Source of the DNA: Eledone cirrhosa
Lineage: Eukaryota; Mollusca; Cephalopoda; Octopoda; Eledonidae
Assembly: GCA_964016885.1 (NCBI GenBank)
Contig: OZ024744.1
Coordinates: 20,762,098 to 20,826,097, forward strand
Length of the DNA stretch: 64,000 bases
Direction of reading: 5' to 3'
Shown here: in pieces, positions 1 through 10,399 of the stretch
Layout of the letters: the number at the start of each line of letters is the position of its first letter
How positions within the stretch are numbered: the first letter of the stretch is position 1
Position numbers and translations under genes: made by a program
The notes under the pieces: generated by a model
Seen by the model: only the letters and a program-made list of their open reading frames with translations
Databases searched by the model: none
Told to the model about the DNA's origin: nothing

Positions 1-32
1 CGTTTTAACGACAGCTGAATCTTAAGACAAAA
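1..32 (+). repeat. Partial HOR unit, left window edge
   Basis: The window begins inside the monomer with CGACAGCTG and tail GACAAAA that immediately precedes the CCCG landmark. The array clearly continues to the left. Confidence 0.9.
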
Positions 33-372
33 CCCGTTTTAACAACAGTTGAATCTTAAGAACTGTCTCGTTTTAACAACAGTTGAATCTTAAGATAAAC
101 CTCGTTTTAACAACAGTTTAATCTTAAGAACTGACTCGTTTTAACAACAGTTGAATCTTAAAATAAAACTCGTTTTAACAATAGTTGAATCTCAAGAACT
201 GACTCGTTTTAGCAACAGTTGAATCTTAAGATAACACTCGTTTTCATAACAGTTGAATCTTAAGAACTGTCTCGTTTTAACAACAGTTGAATTTTAAGAT
301 AAACCTCGTTTTGACAACAGTTGAATCTTAAGAACTGAGTCGTTTTAACAACAGTTAAATCTTAATAACTGA

Positions 373-440
373 CTCGTTTTAACAACAGCTGAATCTTAAG
401 ATAAAACTCGTTTTAACAACAGTTGAATCTTAAGAACTGA
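373..440 (+). repeat. Exemplar 68 bp dimer (type B then type A monomer)
   Basis: 373-406 is a type B monomer with CAGCTG at its centre and tail ATAAAA. 407-440 is a canonical type A monomer with CAGTTG and tail AACTGA. This B/A pair is the commonest two-unit combination in the window. In almost every case CAGCTG (T to C at monomer position 17) is linked to a B-like tail, while A-tailed units carry CAGTTG. The 68 bp dimer is thus a real second-order unit and not random alternation. Runs of two or three B units (for example 859-960) break the strict alternation. Confidence 0.9.
402..415. repeat. Exemplar 14 bp inverted repeat at B-tail/monomer junction
   Basis: TAAAAC, two-base centre TC, then GTTTTA: 6 bp perfect arms formed where a B tail meets the next monomer. 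It recurs after every ATAAAA tail, about once per 68 bp, and is absent after A tails. The same monomer then has CAAC-A-GTTG at 417-425 and CTTAAG at 429-434. Dyad centres therefore lie about 12.5, 10.5 and 11 bp apart. Confidence 0.85.
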
Positions 441-542
441 CTCGTTTTAACAACAGTTGAATGTTAAGATAAAACTCGTTTTAACAATAGTGGAATCTTA
501 AGAACTGACTCGTTTTAACAACAGTTGAATCTTAAGATAAAA

Positions 543-610
543 CTCGTTTTAACAACACGTGAATCTTAAGAACGGACTCGTTTTAACAACACCTGAATCT
601 TAAGATAAAA
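543..610 (+). repeat. Variant monomer pair with CACGTG, GAACGGA tail and CACCTG
   Basis: The first monomer has CACGTG at 556-561 in place of CAGTTG and ends GAACGGA. The next (577-610) has CACCTG. The pair is a fixed HOR landmark. The CACGTG form also occurs near 35.77, 38.05, 40.60, 53.87, 55.19, 57.23, 59.64 and 60.49 kb. Sister units have CACTTG or CAGTTG before the same GAACGGA tail (for example near 4.09, 7.35, 11.03 and 25.81 kb). Shared order shows descent from one ancestral pair. No regulatory role is claimed. Confidence 0.85.
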
Positions 611-780
611 CTCGTTTTAACAACAGTTGAATCTTAAGAACTGATTCGTTTTAACAACAGTTCAAACTTAAGAACTGACTCGTTTTAACAACAGTTGAAT
701 CTTATGAACTGACTCATTTTAACAACAGTTGAATCTTAAGATAACATTCGTTTTAACAACAGTTGAATCTTAAGAACTGA

Positions 781-815
781 CTCGTTTTAACAACAGTTGA
801 ATCTTAAAGATAAAA
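781..815 (+). repeat. 35 bp monomer variant (extra A in CTTAAAG) exemplar
   Basis: One extra A turns CTTAAG into CTTAAAG, giving a 35 bp unit. The following monomer (from 816) reads CTCGTTTCGAC, with two CpGs. The pair recurs once per HOR in many units (for example near 4.33, 9.40, 14.63, 18.03, 30.68, 36.02, 38.29, 42.44, 48.73, 54.10, 55.43, 57.47, 59.88 and 62.33 kb). It explains why duplication offsets are often a multiple of 34 plus 1. Confidence 0.85.
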
Positions 816-1835
816 CTCGTTTCGACAACAGTTGAATCTTAAGAACTGACTCGTTTTAACAACAGCTGAATCTTAAGATAAAACTCGTTTTAACAACAGT
901 TGAATCTTAAGATAAAACTCGTTTTAACAACAGTTGAATCTTATGAACTGACTCATTTTAACAACAGTTGAATCTTAAGAACTGATTCGTTTTAACAACA
1001 GCTGAATCTTAAGATAAAACTCGTTTTAACAACAGTTGAATCTTAAGAACTGACTCGTTTTAACAACAGCTGAATCTTAAGATAAAACTCGTTTTAACAA
1101 CAGTTGAATCTTAAGAACTGACTCGTTTTAACAACAGCTGAATCTTAAGATAAAACTCGTTTTAACAACAGTTGAATCTTAAGATAAAACTCGTTTTAAC
1201 AACAGTTGAATCTTAAGAACTGACTCTTTTTAACAACAGTTGAATCTTAAGATAAAACTCGTTTTAACAACAGTTGAATCTTATGAGCTAACTCATTTTA
1301 ACAACAGTTGAATCTTAAGTTAAGACTCGTTTTAACAACAGTTGAATCTTAAGAACTGACTCGTTTTAACAACAGCTGAATCTTAAGATAAAACTCGTTT
1401 TAACAACAGTTGAATCTTAAGAACTGACTCGCTTTAACAACAGCTGAATCTTAAGATAAAACTCGTTTTAACAACAGTTGAATCTTAAGATAAAACTCGT
1501 TTTAACAACAGTTGAATCTTAAGATAAAACTCGTTTTAACAACAGTTGAATCTTATGAGCTAACTCATTTTAACAACAGTTGAATCTTAAGTTAAGACTC
1601 GTTTTAACAACAGTTGAATCTTAAGAACTGACTCGTTTTAACGACAGCTGAATCTTAAGACAAAACCCGTTTTAACAACAGTTGAATCTTAAGAACTGTC
1701 TCGTTTTAACAACAGTTGAATCTTAAGATAAACCTCGTTTTAACAACAGTTTAATCTTAAGAACTGACTCGTTTTAACAACAGTTGAATCTTAAGACAAA
1801 ACTCGTTTTAACAACAGTTGAATCTTAAGAACTGA

Positions 1836-1869
1836 CTTGTTCTAACAACAGTTCAGCCTTAAGAACTGA
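1836..1869 (+). repeat. HOR landmark 2 monomer (CTTGTTCTAAC ... TTCAGCC) exemplar
   Basis: This monomer differs from consensus at several sites: CpG to TG, TTTT to TTCT, and TTGAAT to TTCAGC. It occurs about once per HOR. TTGTTCTAAC starts at 1837, 3366, 5406, 6561, 8464, 10571, 13868, 17269, 20703, 21722, 23387, 24950, 26615, 28247, 29980, 31681, 33211, 34842, 37052, 39466, 42936, 44568, 46268, 48035, 49736, 51300, 52931, 56230, 58610 and 63950. A subtype reading TTCAGTCTCAAG is at 23387, 26615, 31681, 42936 and 49736. The landmark is missing from several shortened units (33-1665, 12065-13729, 41642-42764, 61534-63778). Confidence 0.9.
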
Positions 1870-1902
1870 CTCGTTTTAAAACAGTTGAATCGTTAGAACT
1901 GA
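1870..1902 (+). repeat. 33 bp monomer variant following landmark 2
   Basis: CTCGTTTTAAAACAGTTG lacks one base relative to the 34 bp consensus and continues GAATCGTTAG, a second diagnostic change. It follows landmark 2 in every HOR copy where that landmark is present, and produces offsets of a multiple of 34 minus 1. In the TTCAGTC subtype it reads GAATCGTTTGATCTG. Other 33 bp units are CTCGTTTAACAACAG (near 8.67, 14.07, 17.47 and 24.44 kb) and CATTTTAACACAG (near 7.24 and 12.58 kb). Confidence 0.85.
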
Positions 1903-3194
1903 CTCGTTTTAACAACAGTTGAATCTTAAAATAAAACTCGTTTTAACAATAGTTGAACCTCAAGAACTGACTCGTTTTAGCAACAGTTGAATCTTAAGAT
2001 AACACTCGTTTTCATAACAGTTGAATCTTAAGAACTGTCTCGTTTTAACAACAGTTGAATTTTAAGATAAACCTCGTTTTGACAATAGTTGAATCTTAAG
2101 AACTGACTCGTTTAAACAACAGTTAAATCTTCAAATAAAACTCGTTTTAACAACAGTTGAATCTTAAGAACTGACTCGTTTTAACAACAGTTGAATCTTC
2201 AAATAAAACTCGTTTTAACAACAGTTGAATCTTAAGAACTGACTCGTTTTAACAACAGTTGAATGTTAAGATAAAACTCGTTTTAACAATAGTGGAATCT
2301 TAAGAACTGACTCGTTTTAACGACAGTTGAATCTTAAGATAAAACTCGTTTTAACAACAGTTGAATCTTAAGAACTGATTCGTTTTAACAACAGTTCAAA
2401 CTTAAGAAATGACTCGTTTTAACAAAAGTTGAATCTTATGAACTCACTCATTTTAACAACAGTTGAATCTTAAGATAACATTCGTTTTAACAACAGTTGA
2501 ATCTTAAGAACTGATTCGTTTTAACAACAGCTGAATCTTAAGATAAAACTCGTTTTAACAACAGTTGAATCTTAAGAACTGACTCGTTTTAACAACAGCT
2601 GAATCTTAAGATAAAACTCGTTTTAACAACAGTTGAATCTTAAGAACTGACTCGTTTTAACAACAGCTGAATCTTAAGATAAAACTCGTTTTAACAACAG
2701 TTGAATCTTAAGATAAAACTCGTTTTAACAACAGTTGAATCTTAAGAACTGACTCTTTTTAACAACAGTTGAATCTTAAGATAAAACTCGTTTTAACAAC
2801 AGTTGAATCTTATGAGCTAACTCATTTTAACAACAGTTGAATCTTAAGTTAAGACTCGTTTTAACAACAGTTGAATCTTAAGAACTGACTCGTTTTAACA
2901 ACAGCTGAATCTTAAGATAAAACTCGTTTTAACAACAGTTGAATCTTAAGAACTGACTCGCTTTAACAACAGCTGAATCTTAAGATAAAACTCGTTTTAA
3001 CAACAGTTGAATCTTAAGATAAAACTCGTTTTAACAACAGTTGAATCTTAAGATAAAACTCGTTTTAACAACAGTTGAATCTTATGAGCTAACTCATTTT
3101 AACAACAGTTGAATCTTAAGTTAAGACTCGTTTTAACAACAGTTGAATCTTAAGAACTGACTCGTTTTAACGACAGCTGAATCTTAAGACAAAA

Positions 3195-5234
3195 CCCGTT
3201 TTAACAACAGTTGAATCTTAAGAACTGTCTCATTTTAACAACAGTTGAATCTTAAGATAAACCTCGTTTTAACAACAGTTTAATCTTAAGAACTGACTCG
3301 TTTTAACAACAGTTGAATCTTAAGACAAAACTCGTTTTAACAACAGTTGAATCTTAAGAACTGACTTGTTCTAACAACAGTTCAGCCTTAAGAACTGACT
3401 CGTTTTAAAACAGTTGAATCGTTAGAACTGACTCGTTTTAACAACAGTTGAATCTTAAAATAAAACTCGTTTTAACAATAGTTGAACCTCAAGAACTGAC
3501 TCGTTTTAGCAACAGTTGAATCTTAAGATAACACTCGTTTTCATAACAGTTGAATCTTAAGAACTGTCTCGTTTTAAGAACAGTTGAATTTTAAGATAAA
3601 CCTCGTTTTGACAATAGTTGAATCTTAAGAACTGACTCGTTTAAACAACAGTTAAATCTTCAAATAAAACTCGTTTTAACAACAGTTGAATCTTAAGAAC
3701 TGACTCGTTTTAACAACAGTTGAATCTTCAAATAAAACTCGTTTTAACAACAGTTGAATCTTAAGAACTGACTCGTTTTAACAACAGTTGAATGTTAAGA
3801 TAAAACTCGTTTTAACAATAGTGGAATCTTAAGAACTGACTCGTTTTAACGACAGTTGAATCTTAAGATAAAACTCGTTTTAACAACAGTTGAATCTTAA
3901 GAACTGATTCGTTTTAACAACAGTTCAAACTTAAGAAATGACTCGTTTTAACAAAAGTTGAATCTTATGAACTCACTCATTTTAACAACAGTTGAATCTT
4001 AAGATAACATTCGTTTTAACAACAGTTGAATCTTAAGAACTGATTCTTTTTAACAACAGTTGAATCTTAAGATAAAACTCGTTTTAACAACACTTGAATC
4101 TTAAGAACGGACTCGTTTTAACAACACCTGAATCTTAAGATAAAACTCGTTTTAACAACAGTTGAATCTTAAGAACTGATTCGTTTTAACAACAGTTCAA
4201 ACTTAAGAACTGACTCGTTTTAACAACAGTTGAATCTTATGAACTGACTCATTTTAACAACAGTTGAATCTTAAGATAACATTCGTTTTAACAACAATTG
4301 AATCTTAAGAACTGACTCGTTTTAACAACAGTTGAATCTTAAAGATAAAACTCGTTTCGACAACAGTTGAATCTTAAGAACTGACTCGTTTTAACAACAG
4401 CTGAATCTTAAGATAAAACTCGTTTTAACAACAGTTGAATCTTAAGATAAAACTCGTTTTAACAACAGTTGAATCTTAAGAACTGACTCGTTTTAACGAC
4501 AGCTGAATCTTAAGATAAAACTCGTTTTAACAACAGTTCAAACTTAAGAAATGACTCGTTTTAACAACAGTTGAATCTTATGAACTGACTCATTTTAACA
4601 ACAGTTAAATCTTAAGAACTGATTCGTTTTAACAACAGCTGAATCTTAAGATAAAACTCGTTTTAAAAACAGTTGAATCTTAAGAACTGACTCGTTTTAA
4701 CAACAGCTGAATCTTAAGATAAAACTCGTTTTAACAACAGTTGAATCTTAAGAACTGACTCGTTTTAACAACAGCTGAATCTTAAGATAAAACTCGTTTT
4801 AACAACAGTTGAATCTTAAGATAAAACTCGTTTTAACAACAGTTGAATCTTAAGAACTGACTCTTTTTAACAACAGTTGAATCTTAAGATAAAACTCGTT
4901 TTAACAACAGTTGAATCTTATGAGCTAACTCATTTTAACAACAGTTGAATCTTAAGTTAAGACTCGTTTTAACAACAGTTGAATCTTAAGAACTGACTCG
5001 TTTTAACGACAGCTGAATCTTAAGATAAAACTCATCTTAACAACAGTTGGATCTTAAGACCTGACTCGTTTTAACAACGGTTGAATCTTACGATAAAACT
5101 CGTTTTAACAACAGTTGAATCTTATGAACTAACTCATTTTAACAACAGTTGAATCTTAAGTTAAGACTTGTTATAACAACAGTTGAATCTTAAGAAATTA
5201 CTCGTTTTAACAACAGTTGAATATTAAGACAAAA
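3195..5234 (+). repeat. HOR unit 3 (2,040 bp, 60 monomers)
   Basis: Landmark 2 at 3366. The left half repeats unit 2 almost base for base to about 4.04 kb, then switches to a different HOR segment carrying CACTTG/GAACGGA/CACCTG and the 35 bp monomer. A CTCATCTTAAC and TTGGATC cluster follows (about 5.03-5.08 kb). Inferred to be a composite formed by unequal exchange. Confidence 0.82.
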
Positions 5235-7000
5235 CCCGTTTTAACAACAGTTGAATCTTAAGAACTGTCTCGTTTTAACAACAGTTGAATCTTAAGATAA
5301 ACCTCGTTTTAACGACAGTTTAATCTTAAGAACTGACTCGTTTTAACAACAGTTGAATCTTAAGACAAAACTCGTTTTAACAACGGTTGAATCTTAAGAA
5401 TTGACTTGTTCTAACAACAGTTCAGCCTTAAGAACTGACTCGTTTTAAAACAGTTGAATCTTTAGAACTGACTCGTTTTAACAACAGTTGAATCTTAAAA
5501 TAAAACTCGTTTTAACAATAGTTGAAACTCAAGAACTGACTCGTTTTAGCAACAGTTGAATCTTAAGATAACACTCGTTTTCATAACAGTTGAATCTTAA
5601 GAACTGTCTCGTTTTAACAACAGTTGAATTTTAAGATAAACCTCGTTTTGACAACAGTTGAATCTTAAGAACTGAGTCGTTTTAACAACAGGTAAATCTT
5701 AATAACTGACTCGTTTTAACAACAGCTGAATCTTAAGATAAAACTCGTTTTAACAACAGTTGAATCTTAAGAACTGACTCGTTTTAACAACAGTTGAATC
5801 TTCAAATAAAACTCGTTTTAACAACAGTTGAATCTTAAGAACTGACTCGTTTTAACAACAGCTGAATCTTAAGATAAAACTCGTTTTAACAATAGTTGAA
5901 TCTTAAGAACTGACTCGTTTTAACAACAGCTGAATCTTAAGATAAAACTCGTTTTAACAACAGTTGAATCTTAAGATAAAACTCGTTTTAACAACAGTTG
6001 AATCTTAAGTACTGACTCGTTTTAACAACAGTTGAATCTTAAGATAAAACTCGTTTTAACAACAGTTGAATCTTATGAGCTAACTCATTTTAACAACAGT
6101 TGAATCTTAAGTTAAGACTCGTTTTAACAACAGTTGAATCTTAAGAACTGACTCGTTTTAACGACAGCTGAATCTTAAGATAAAACTCATCTTAACAACA
6201 GTTGGATCTTAAGAACTGACTCGTTTTAACAACGGTTGAATCTTACGATAAAACTCGTTTTAACAACAGTTGAATCTTATGAACTAACTCATTTTAACAA
6301 CAGTTGAATCTTAAGTTAAGACTCGTTATAACAACAGTTGAATCTTAAGAAATTACTCGTTTTAACAACAGTTGAATATTAAGACAAAACCCGTTTTAAC
6401 AACAGTTGAATCTTAAGAACTGTCTCGTTTTAACAACAGTTGAATCTTAAGATAAACCTCGTTTTAACGACAGTTTAATCTTAAGAACTGACTCGTTTTA
6501 ACAACAGTTGAATCTTAAGACAAAACTCGTTTTAACAACAGTTGAATCTTAAGAACTGACTTGTTCTAACAACAGTTCAGCCTTAAGAACTGACTCGTTT
6601 TAAAACAGTTGAATCTTTAGAACTGACTCGTTTTAACAACAGTTGAATCTTAAAATAAAACTCGTTTTAACAATAGTTGAATCTCAAGAACTGACTCGTT
6701 TTAGCAACAGTTGAATCTTAAGATAACACTCGTTTTCATAACAGTTGAATCTTAAGAACTGTCTCGTTTTAACAACAGTTGAATTTTAAGATAAACCTCG
6801 TTTTGACAACAGTTGAATCTTAAGAACTGAGTCGTTTTAACAACAGTTAAATCTTAATAACTGACTCGTTTTAACAACAGCTGAATCTTAAGATAAAACT
6901 CGTTTTAACAACAGTTGAATCTTAAGAACTGACTCGTTTTAACAACAGTTGAATCTTCAAATAAAACTCGTTTTAACAACAGTTGAATCTTAAGAACTGA
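4690..7000 (+). repeat. Tandem duplication, 1,155 bp x 2
   Basis: Copies are about 4.69-5.84 kb and 5.84-7.00 kb. The offset is fixed by CTCATC at 5031 and 6186, TGAGC at 4921 and 6076, and landmark 2 at 5406 and 6561. Several mismatches (ATTGACTTG, AGGTAAATC, CAATAG) indicate some divergence since duplication. Ends are approximate. Confidence 0.8.
5235..6389 (+). repeat. HOR unit 4 (1,155 bp, 34 monomers -1 bp)
   Basis: Short unit with landmark 2 at 5406. It starts after a diagnostic GAATATTAAGAC monomer, which is repeated before unit 5. The CTCATCTTAAC variants at 5031 and 6186 confirm the 1,155 bp offset. Confidence 0.85.
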
Positions 7001-8325
7001 CTCGTTTTAACAACAGTTGAATGTTAAGATAAAACTCGTTTTAACAATAGTGGAATCTTAAGAACTGACTCGTTTTAACAACAGTTGAATCTTAAGATAA
7101 AACTCGTTTTAACAACAGTTGAATCTTAAGAACTGACTCGTTTTAACAACAGCTGAATCTTAAGATAAAACTCGTTTTAACAACAGTTCAAACTTAAGAA
7201 ATGACTCGTTTTAACAAAAGTTGAATCTTATGAACTCACTCATTTTAACACAGTTGAATCTTAAGATAACATTCGTTTTAACAACAGTTGAATCTTAAGA
7301 ACTGATTCGTTTTAACAACAGTTGAATCTTAAGATAAAACTCGTTTTAACAACACTTGAATCTTAAGAACGGACTCGTTTTAACAACACCTGAATCTTAA
7401 GATAAAACTCGTTTTAACAACAGTTGAATCTTAAGAACTGATTCGTTTTAACAACAGTTCAAACTTAAGAACTGACTCGTTTTAACAACAGTTGAATCTT
7501 ATGAACTGACTCATTTTAACAACAGTTGAATCTTAAGATAACATTCGTTTTAACAACAGTTGAATCTTAAGAACTGACTCGTTTTAACAACAGCTGAATC
7601 TTAAGATAAAACTCGTTTTAACAACAGTTGAATCTTAAGATAAAACTCGTTTTAACAACAGTTGAATCTTAAGAACTGACTCGTTTTAACGACAGCTGAA
7701 TCTTAAGATAAAACTCGTTTTAACAACAGTTGAATCTTATGAACTGACTCATTTTAACAACAGTTGAATCTTAAGAACTGATTCGTTTTAACAACAGCTG
7801 AATCTTAAGATATAACTCGTTTTAACAACAGTTGAATCTTAAGAACTGACTCGTTTTAACAACAGCTGAATCTTAAGATAAAACTCGTTTTAACAACAGT
7901 TGAATCTTAAGATAAAACTCGTTTTAACAACAGTTGAATCTTATGAGCTAACTCATTTTAACAACAGTTGAATCTTAAGTTAAGACTCGTTTTAACAACA
8001 GTTGAATCTTAAGAACTGAATCGTTTTAACAACAGCTGAATCTTAAGATAAAACTCGTTTTAACAACAGTTGAATCTTAAGAACTGACTCGTTTTAACAA
8101 CAGCTGAATCTTAAGATAAAACTCGTTTTAACAACAGTTGAATCTTAAGATAAAACTCGTTTTAACAACAGTTGAATCTTAAGATAAAACTCGTTTTAAC
8201 AACAGTTGAATCTTATGAGCTAACTCATTTTAACAACAGTTGAATCGTAAGTTAAGACTCGTTTTAACAACTGTTGAATCTTAAGAACTGACTCGTTTTA
8301 ACGACAGCTGAATCTTATGACAAAA
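6390..8325 (+). repeat. HOR unit 5 (1,936 bp, 57 monomers -2 bp)
   Basis: Landmark 2 at 6561. Contains a 33 bp CATTTTAACACAG monomer near 7.24 kb shared with unit 8, the CACTTG/GAACGGA/CACCTG set, GAACTGAATCG near 8.02 kb, and GAATCGTAAGTTAAG near 8.24 kb. These shared rare changes make unit 8 its closest relative (offset about 5.34 kb). Confidence 0.82.
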
Positions 8326-10399
8326 CCCGTTTTAACAACAGTTGAATCTTAAGAACTGTCTCGTTTTAACAACAGTTGAATCTTAAAGATAAACCTCGTT
8401 TTAACAACAGTTTAATCTTAAGAACTGACTCGTTTTAACAACAGTTGAATCTTAAGAACTGACTTGTTCTAACAACAGTTCAGCCTTAAGAACTGACTCG
8501 TTTTAAAACAGTTGAATCGTTAGAACTGACTCGTTTTAACAACAGTTGAATCTTAAAAGAAAACTCGTTTTAACAATAGTTGAATCTGAAGAACTGACTC
8601 GTTTTAGCAACAGTTGAATCTTAAGATAACACTCGTTTTCATAACAGTTGAATCTTAAGAACTGTCTCGTTTAACAACAGTTGAATTTTAAGATAAACCT
8701 AGTTTTGACAACAGTTGAATCTTAAGAACTGACTCGTTTTAACAACAGTTAAATCTTAATAACTGACTCGTTTTAACAACAGTTGAATGTTAAGATAAAA
8801 CTCGTTTTGACAATAGTTGAATCTTAAGAACTGACTCGTTTTAACAACAGTTGAATCTTAAGATAAAACTCGTTTTAACAACTGTTGAATCTTAAGAACT
8901 GACTCGTTTTAACAACAGCTGAATCTTAAGATAAAACTCGTTTTAACAACAGTTCAAACTTAAGAAATGACTCGTTTTAACAAAAGTTGAATCTTATGAA
9001 CTCACTCGTTTTAACAACAGTTGAATCTTAAGAACTGATTCGTTTTAACAACAGCTGAATCTTAAGATAAAACTCGTTTTAACAACAGTTCAAACTTAAG
9101 AAATGACTCGTTTTAACAAAAGTTGAATCTTATGAACTCACTCGTTTTAACAACAGTTGAATCTTAAGAACGGACTCGTTTTAACAACACCTGAATCTTA
9201 AGATAAAACTCGTTTTAACAACAGTTGAATCTTAAGAACTGATTCGTTTTAACAATAGTTCAAACTTAAGAACTGACTCGTTTTAACAACAGTTGAATCT
9301 TATGAACTGACTCATTTTAACAACAGTTGAATCTTAAGATAACATTCGTTTTAACAACAGTTGAATCTTAAGAACTGACTCGTTTTAACAACAGTTGAAT
9401 CTTAAAGATAAAACTCGTTTCGACAACAGTTGAATCTAAAGAACTGACTCGTTTTAACGACAGCTGAATCTTAAGATAAAACTCGTTTTAACAACAGTTG
9501 AATCTTAAGATAAAACTCGTTTTAACAACAGTTGAATCTTAAGAACTGACTCGTTTTAACGACAGCTGAATCTTAAGATAAAACTCGTTTTAACAACAGT
9601 TCAAACTTAATAAATGACTCGTTTTAACAACAGTTGAATCTTCTGAACTGACTCATTTTAACAACAGTTGAATCTTAAGAACTGATTCGTTTTAACAACA
9701 GCTGAATCTTAAGATAAAACTCGTTTTAACAACAGTTGAATCTTAAGAACTGACTCGTTTTAACAACAGCTGAATCTTAAGATAAAACTCGTTTTAACAA
9801 CAGTTGAATCTTAAGAACTGACTCGTTTTAACAACAGCTGAATCTTAAGATAAAACTCGTTTTAACAACAGTTGAATCTTAAGATAAAACTCGTTTTAAC
9901 AACAGTTGAATCTTAAGAACTGACTCTTTTTAAGAACAGTTGAATCTTAAGATAAAACTTGTTTTAACAACAGTTGAATCTTAAGAGCTAACTCATTTTA
10001 ACAACAGTTGAATCTTAAGTTAAGACTCGTTTTAACAACAGTTGAATCTTAAGAACTGACTCGTTTTAACAACAGCTGAATCTTAAGATAAAACTCGTTT
10101 TAACAACAGTTGAATCTTAAGAACTGACTCGTTTTAACAACAGCTGAATCTTAAGATAAAACTCGTTTTAACAACAGTTGAATCTTAAGATAAAACTCGT
10201 TTTAACAACAGTTGAATCTTAAGTACTGACTCGTTTTAACAACAGTTGAATCTTAAGATAAAACTCGTTTTAACAACAGTTGAATCTTATGAGCTAACTC
10301 ATTTTAACAACAGTTGAATCTTAAGTTAAGACTCGTTTTAACAACAGTTGAATCTTAAGAACTGACTCGTTTTAACGACAGCTGAATCTTAAGACAAAA
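8326..10399 (+). repeat. HOR unit 6 (2,074 bp, 61 monomers)
   Basis: Landmark 2 at 8464. The first part has a 35 bp CTTAAAGATAAACC monomer and a 33 bp CTCGTTTAACAACAG monomer, both shared with the starts of units 9 and 10 (offset about 5.4 kb from unit 9). Near 8.94-9.16 kb the TTCAAACTTAAGAAATG / CAAAAGTTG / GAACTCACTCG series occurs twice, a short local duplication. Confidence 0.8.

Larger units (their letters stand above)
33..1665 (+). repeat. HOR unit 1 (1,633 bp, 48 monomers +1 bp)
   Basis: Runs from one CCCG landmark to the next. It lacks landmark 2: after the TTTAATC monomer it passes straight to AAAATAAAACTCG. It contains the CACGTG/GAACGGA pair (543-610) and the 35 bp monomer (781-815). 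Its right part, from about 984, is the first copy of a 1,529 bp tandem duplication shared with units 2 and 3. Confidence 0.85.
1666..3194 (+). repeat. HOR unit 2 (1,529 bp, 45 monomers -1 bp)
   Basis: Landmark 2 starts at 1837 and is followed by the 33 bp monomer at 1870-1902. Includes a TTCAAATAAAAC variant near 2.13 and 2.20 kb. A monomer with CTTTTTAAC replacing CGTTTTAAC (near 2.75 kb) matches one near 1.23 kb at offset 1,529. Confidence 0.85.
984..4041 (+). repeat. Tandem duplication, 1,529 bp x 2
   Basis: Copies are about 984-2512 and 2513-4041. GATTCG at 984 and 2513, the CCCG landmarks at 1666 and 3195, and landmark 2 at 1837 and 3366 all give the same 1,529 bp offset. Copies look nearly identical; one difference is TTTTAAGAACAG near 3.57 kb. 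Ends were placed by eye. Confidence 0.82.

Noticed and set aside
2121..2220. AATAAA polyadenylation signals in CTTCAAATAAAAC and CTTAAAATAAAAC variants
   Set aside because: They arise from point changes in B-type tails of the repeat, and recur without any associated transcription unit or coding region.
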